A stretch of 64,000 nt of DNA from Chromatiales bacterium (GTDB lineage: Bacteria; Pseudomonadota; Gammaproteobacteria; Steroidobacterales; GCA-2729495), in the NCBI GenBank assembly GCA_024234935.1, contig JACKNI010000001.1:868001-932000 (forward strand), given 5' to 3'. A model generated the notes under the pieces. It saw only the letters and a program-made list of their open reading frames with translations. It had not been told where the DNA came from and made no database searches. Both the position numbers and the translations under genes were made by a program. Shown piece after piece: positions 59,616 through 64,000 of the stretch; within the stretch, counting starts at the first letter, position 1, and every line of letters starts with the position of its first letter.

Positions 59616-61238
59616 TTGATCACGACAGCCAATATCACCATGCAATTCGGCGCCAGGCCGCTGTTCGAGAATGTTTCGACCAAGTTCGGTGGCGGCAACC
59701 GCTACGGGCTGATCGGGGCCAACGGCTGCGGCAAGTCCACCTTCATGAAGATCCTCGGCGGCGATCTGGCCCCCACCTCGGGCAACGTGGCCCTGGATGC
59801 CGGTGTGCGCCTCGGCAAGCTGCGCCAGGACCAGTTCGCCTTCGAGGAATATCCGGTGCTCGATACGGTGTTCATGGGACATGCCGAACTCTGGGCCATC
59901 AAGCAGGAGCGGGATCGCATCTATGCCCTGCCGGAGATGAGCGAGGAAGACGGGATGCGGGTCGGTGAACTTGAAACCCTCTTCGCCGAACTCGACGGCT
60001 ACACCGCCGAGTCCCGTGCCAGCGAGCTGCTGCGGGGTGTGGGTATTCCGGCAGAACTGGAAACCGGCCTGATGAGCGAAGTGGCACCCGGCTGGAAACT
60101 GCGCGTGCTGCTGGCCCAGGCGCTGTTCGGCAACCCGGACGTGCTGCTCCTTGACGAGCCCACCAACAACCTGGACATCAACTCAATCCGCTGGGTCGAG
60201 GACCTGCTCAATACCCGCGACTGCACGATGGTGATCATCTCGCACGACCGGCACTTCCTGAACAGCGTCTGCACGCACATGGCTGATCTCGACTACGGTG
60301 AGCTGCGCATCTATCCGGGCAACTACGACCAGTACATGACCGCATCCACCGTGGCTCGCGAACAACTGCTGGCCGACAACGCGAAGAAGAAGGCGCAGAT
60401 CGCCGAGTTGCAGACCTTCGTCAGCCGCTTCTCGGCCAACGCGTCGAAGGCCCGGCAAGCGACGTCCCGCGCCCGCCAGATCGAAAAGATCGAACTGGCC
60501 GACGTGAAGCCCTCCAGCCGGGTGAGCCCGTTCATCCGCTTTGACCAGTCGCGGAAGCTCTACCGCCTGGCGCTGGAAGTCGAGGGGCTGACCAGGGGCT
60601 ACGACGCAGAGCCGCTGTTCAGGAACCTGGACCTCAAGGTCGAGGTCGGCGAGCGGATCGCCATCATCGGCGCGAATGGTGTCGGCAAGACCACGCTGCT
60701 GAAATGCCTTGTACAGGAACTGGAGCCGGACCAGGGCACGGTCAAGTGGTCGGAGAACGTGACGACCGGCTACGTCCCGCAGGACCGTGGCGAGGATTTC
60801 GCCGAGGACCTCACGCTGTTCGACTGGATCCGCCAGTGGCAGCAGAAGACTGACGACGAGCAGGCGCTGCGCGCGACGCTCGGCCGCATGCTGTTCTCGA
60901 AGGACGAGAGCCGGAAATCAGTGAAGGTGATCTCGGGTGGTGAGGAAGGCCGCCTGCTGTTCGGCAAGATGATGCTGCTCAAGCCGAACGTGCTGCTGAT
61001 GGACGAGCCCACCAACCACCTGGACATGGAATCCATCGAGGCTCTGAACCTGGCGCTGGAGAACTACGCCGGCACACTCATCTTCGTCAGCCACGACCGG
61101 GAATTCGTGGCGTCACTCGCCACCCGCGTGATCGAGATGAAGAGCGACGGGATCGTCGATTTCCACGGCGGATATGAGGAATACCTCAGCAGCCAGGGCG
61201 TGGCCGAGGTTCAGCAGCAGAGACGGCTCAGCAGATAA
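59616..61238 (+). CDS. ybiT: ABC-F ATPase YbiT
   Basis: A 540-residue ribosome-associated ABC-F protein closely matching E. coli YbiT from end to end (NITMQFGARPLFENVSTKFGG). Two ABC domains: Walker A GANGCGKST and GANGVGKTT, signature regions APGWKLRVLLAQAL and GGEEGRLLFGKM, and Walker B LLLDEPTNNLD and LLMDEPTNHLD. The start is TTG at 59616 (LITTANIT) with an AGGA site; no ATG fits. The frame open upstream has no family similarity. Confidence 0.95.
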   Translation: MITTANITMQFGARPLFENVSTKFGGGNRYGLIGANGCGKSTFMKILGGDLAPTSGNVALDAGVRLGKLRQDQFAFEEYPVLDTVFMGHAELWAIKQERDRIYALPEMSEEDGMRVGELETLFAELDGYTAESRASELLRGVGIPAELETGLMSEVAPGWKLRVLLAQALFGNPDVLLLDEPTNNLDINSIRWVEDLLNTRDCTMVIISHDRHFLNSVCTHMADLDYGELRIYPGNYDQYMTASTVAREQLLADNAKKKAQIAELQTFVSRFSANASKARQATSRARQIEKIELADVKPSSRVSPFIRFDQSRKLYRLALEVEGLTRGYDAEPLFRNLDLKVEVGERIAIIGANGVGKTTLLKCLVQELEPDQGTVKWSENVTTGYVPQDRGEDFAEDLTLFDWIRQWQQKTDDEQALRATLGRMLFSKDESRKSVKVISGGEEGRLLFGKMMLLKPNVLLMDEPTNHLDMESIEALNLALENYAGTLIFVSHDREFVASLATRVIEMKSDGIVDFHGGYEEYLSSQGVAEVQQQRRLSR

Positions 61239-61365
61239 GCCTCGCTCCGTCAGCAACAGCAGCTGGAGGATTTTACTTAAGATCAATCATCCGTTTGGAT
61301 GGTGCATCTGCAGCATTGTTGTTGGATACTCCGGCTATAAAAAGCAAGAAGGTCGGGGGGCCAAA

Positions 61366-63432
61366 ATGGGAACGCAAGCGAAGACAGTGCTGTCGATAGC
61401 CGCACTGGTTGGGCTCAGTGGTATCGGTGTGGCGTATGCAGCGCCGGTTCCTGCAACCCTGGTGAGTGTCGGAAGTTACGGCAGGAACTCAACGACGCCC
61501 GGCGACTGGACTGCCACGGCAGCCAATACCGCCACCTGGACCTTCGATACCACCACGAATACGCTGGCGATTGCGAGCGGTACCTACGCACGTGTAGCCA
61601 AAGTGGGCTCTACCCCGCTGATGACACATACCATGACGGGTGTCACCATGAGCGCCGGTATAGCCACCGCCACGACCTGGTCGTGCACGGAAGGCGTTTT
61701 CGGTGGCATCATCGGCGCACACATTTGCGGCAACTACAACTTCGGCAGTAACTACACCAACGACAGTGTCTACACCCCGAGTACTGTTGGGGCCACCGTG
61801 ACGATTGGTGGTGACGACATAGCCCTCGGCGACCCGCAGACGCTTGCCAACAGCTACAGCAACTTCAACCCTGCAGTTGCCATCCCTGGTGCAGCCACTG
61901 GTTTCCAGCGCTACACCTTCTCCAATGGTGCGGATCTGGTCCCAGGTGCCGGAGATTCAGCCACCGGCTTTGATACCGGCTATCTCTTTACCTTTGATAT
62001 CCCGGTCACCCCGGCAGCCGATGCTGTCAATGATGGCCCTGTCGTTACCGCACCGTCGACTCCCACCCTCATTCCAGTGGGTGCAAACGATATAGGCTTT
62101 ACTGATCCGGTAACCGTCACGGTGAGCACGGCGCCGGCCCACGGGATAATCACTGCAATCAGCGATACCGGTGCCGCGGCCGCCCAGACGATCACTTACA
62201 CAGCAAGTCCTGGCTATACGGGCCCCGACACCTTTGTCTACTCGATGACTGACGGCGCCAGCACCGACACGGCCACCGTGACCATCACCGTCCAGCCAGC
62301 CCAGGCCAACGACGACATCATTTCCATCAGTAACGGCGCTGCAACCTCCATCAATGTGCTGGCCAATGACCAGGCCTTTGCCAACCCCGCAACCGTGACG
62401 ATCACCGCCGGACCGAACCACGGCGTTGCGACCGTCAGCGGGTCCCCCGGCAACAAGTCTGCAATCCGCATCAACTACACGCCGACCACAGGCTACGCGG
62501 GCCCGGACAGCATCACCTATGAGGTCGATGATGGCTTCAATTCCGATACGGCGACGGTGGCAATCACGGTGCTGGTCTACAAGGCCAACAACGACAACTT
62601 CGTCGTGAGTCGCGACAACTGTTGCCAGTATTTGTACGTGGCCCGGAATGATGTGGGCTTTGGCAGCCAGGTCAGTGTCACGCTGATCCAGTCGCCCGAC
62701 CACAACGGATCTGCATACGTCCAGAACAGTCCCGGCACGAAGAATGATGTCAATTTTTATTACTACCCGTATTCCTACAACTATCCGAATGACTATACGG
62801 AAACTTTCCGGTATCAGATCAGCGACGGCGTCCATACGGATACCGCCACCGTGTCTGTTGAGGTGGTTCGCTACAAGGCCATAGACGACCAGGCCGTTAC
62901 CGGCGTCGGGACACCGGTAACCATCGGTGTAACCACCAACGACATCGGATTTGCCTACTACAACAAGACGGTCGGCATCTATACCACTCCGCAGCATGGC
63001 AGTCTGAGCATCAACGGCAATGGCGGCAGTTCCCCGAGCATTACCTACTCACCCGCACCCGGCTTCATGGGCACTGATACCTTCGAGTACGCCATCGATG
63101 ACGGTGCACGGATAGACATCGCGACGGTCACTGTGGCTGTGATCATCGATCTCGACAACGACCTGGTGGATGATGCCGCGGATAACTGTCTCGGCGCCGC
63201 CAATAACAGTCAACGTGATACCGATGGCGACGGTTATGGCAACTGGTGCGATGCGGATCTGAACAACGACATGAAGGTCAACTTTGCCGACCTGGCGATC
63301 TTCCGCGCCCGCTTCGCCACCAGCAACGCTGATGCCGATCTCGATGGCAACGGCAACGTGAACTTTGCCGACCTCGCCCGGTTCAGGGCCCTGTTTGGCA
63401 AGCCGCCGGGGCCGTCAGCAACGGCGCCCTGA
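61366..63432 (+). CDS. Exported multi-domain protein with cadherin-like repeats and dockerin-like C-terminus
   Basis: A 688-residue exported protein. The signal peptide is VLSIAALVGLSGIGVAYA. A unique beta-rich N-terminal domain of about 200 residues follows, with a cysteine pair, then four to five cadherin/Ig-like repeats of about 95 residues sharing GPDTFVYSMTDGASTDTATV-type strands. The C-terminal part has a TSP3-like calcium segment (DTDGDGYGNWCD), then two EF-hand-like loops, LNNDMKVNFADLAIFRARF and LDGNGNVNFADLARFRALF, in the dockerin type I arrangement. It is probably an adhesin or scaffold-attached protein binding calcium. The start at 61366 gives a normal signal, although no strong ribosome-binding site is seen. 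Confidence 0.85.
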   Translation: MGTQAKTVLSIAALVGLSGIGVAYAAPVPATLVSVGSYGRNSTTPGDWTATAANTATWTFDTTTNTLAIASGTYARVAKVGSTPLMTHTMTGVTMSAGIATATTWSCTEGVFGGIIGAHICGNYNFGSNYTNDSVYTPSTVGATVTIGGDDIALGDPQTLANSYSNFNPAVAIPGAATGFQRYTFSNGADLVPGAGDSATGFDTGYLFTFDIPVTPAADAVNDGPVVTAPSTPTLIPVGANDIGFTDPVTVTVSTAPAHGIITAISDTGAAAAQTITYTASPGYTGPDTFVYSMTDGASTDTATVTITVQPAQANDDIISISNGAATSINVLANDQAFANPATVTITAGPNHGVATVSGSPGNKSAIRINYTPTTGYAGPDSITYEVDDGFNSDTATVAITVLVYKANNDNFVVSRDNCCQYLYVARNDVGFGSQVSVTLIQSPDHNGSAYVQNSPGTKNDVNFYYYPYSYNYPNDYTETFRYQISDGVHTDTATVSVEVVRYKAIDDQAVTGVGTPVTIGVTTNDIGFAYYNKTVGIYTTPQHGSLSINGNGGSSPSITYSPAPGFMGTDTFEYAIDDGARIDIATVTVAVIIDLDNDLVDDAADNCLGAANNSQRDTDGDGYGNWCDADLNNDMKVNFADLAIFRARFATSNADADLDGNGNVNFADLARFRALFGKPPGPSATAP

Positions 63433-63464
63433 AGCCTGGCAGCAAGGCTGGAAGCGGCGCGTGC

Positions 63465-63851
63465 TCAGCCGAGGGCGGACCAGATGGCGCCGCCGAGCCC
63501 GCCGAGGATCAGGATCATGATCGGCAGCACCGAGATACCAAACCCGGCACCGCGCTTCTTCGGGTCCGCGATGTAGAGGCGCAGGTAGACAAGGCGCCCC
63601 GCGATGAACACCAGCCCGAGTATCGCCGCGCCCGTGGCGCTGACGTAAGTACCGAACAGCAGCATCCCCGGCACGAAGCTCACGAGCTGCTCCATCGTGT
63701 TGTAGTGAACCCGGTAATAGCGCTCGAACACCGGGTGGCCGGTGATGGCCGGCGCATCCACCTGATATTTCACCCGGGCCCGCCCGACAAGCGCGCCGAA
63801 GACGAAAAACTGGATCAGTGCCAGCGCGATGACGACGTGAACGGCAACCAT
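63465..63851 (-). CDS. MAPEG family membrane protein
   Basis: A 128-residue protein with four transmembrane helices, recognised by the membrane-associated eicosanoid/glutathione pattern RARVKYQVDAPAITGHPVFERYYRVHYNTMEQL. Family members are small glutathione transferases or isomerases. It is convergent with the dockerin-like gene, 32 bp apart. The remaining 149 bp to the window end show no gene I can support. Confidence 0.88.
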   Translation of the reverse strand: MVAVHVVIALALIQFFVFGALVGRARVKYQVDAPAITGHPVFERYYRVHYNTMEQLVSFVPGMLLFGTYVSATGAAILGLVFIAGRLVYLRLYIADPKKRGAGFGISVLPIMILILGGLGGAIWSALG

Positions 63852-64000
63852 ACGCCCCTCCTCTTGGCCGAAAGACCGGCACCATTCTAGCTGGCCGGGG
63901 GTGGCTTCGCAGACAAGCGACAGGCAGTCGGCAGTTGTGAGTGGGCATCAAACAATTCCTCGACAAGGCGGGCCTATGCGGGTTGCCGCTCAGCACAGGC

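Overview
The window is a GC-rich stretch of a bacterial chromosome whose housekeeping genes look gammaproteobacterial: a full EF-P lysylation set (epmA, efp, epmB), parC/parE, the order nrdR-ribD-ribE-ribB-ribH-nusB-thiL-pgpA, ettA, ybiT, mltF, and FimX/FimV-like type IV pilus proteins. A PEP-CTERM-like protein, a DUF3501/rubrerythrin operon and a Rieske/UbiD catabolic operon point to an environmental lineage near Xanthomonadales, Steroidobacterales or Nevskiales. That placement is inference from gene content, not a computed phylogeny.

Layout. 1-5.4 kb: aroC (cut by the window edge), prmB, psd, epmA, efp, epmB. 5.4-9.5 kb: a FimX-like protein with degenerate GGDEF and EAL domains, and a FimV-like LysM protein. 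9.5-13.7 kb: parC and parE. 13.8-16.2 kb: an operon of rubrerythrin, an Fe-S oxidoreductase and DUF3501, with a palindromic candidate operator upstream. 16.3-25 kb: xseB (+), convergent with a long minus-strand operon glyA-nrdR-ribD-ribE-ribBX-ribH-nusB-thiL-pgpA-Ser/Thr kinase; the kinase carries a cyclic-nucleotide-binding domain. 25-28.6 kb: a histone-deacetylase-like amidohydrolase, ettA and a DUF4145-like gene.

28.6-30.45 kb is a small decayed accessory patch. It holds an 82%-identical fragment of the purL 3' region, a coiled-coil membrane protein, an IS91-type transposase relic joined to a truncated gene start, a membrane-anchored hypothetical and a REP-like hairpin. 30.45-34.7 kb: purL with DUF1820. 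34.9-41.6 kb: an orphan TagH-like FHA protein, a Fur-box-preceded feoA-feoB-Cys-rich small protein operon, nnrS and an outer-membrane channel gene with a clear terminator. 41.6-44.6 kb: a CBS protein, an esterase, a divergent bilin-reductase-like protein, a 42-residue Lys-rich protein and DUF302.

44.7-51.5 kb is the most system-like accessory locus. A tightly packed minus-strand operon encodes an FMN alpha-hydroxy-acid oxidase (possible Tat signal), an Fdc-type UbiD decarboxylase, a Pro/Ala-rich lipoprotein, a small exported protein and a Rieske oxygenase. It is divergent from two short-chain dehydrogenases. The set could oxidise, decarboxylate and hydroxylate an aromatic or terpenoid acid, but its substrate cannot be read from sequence.

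51.5-64 kb: a lipoprotein, an exported protein with a DUF2961-like C-terminal domain, tRNA-Ser(CGA), mltF, tadA, a 1,032-residue repeat protein with a PEP-CTERM-like tail, ybiT, a large exported protein with cadherin-like repeats and a dockerin-like end, and a MAPEG protein. No CRISPR array, rRNA, intact insertion sequence or prophage was seen.
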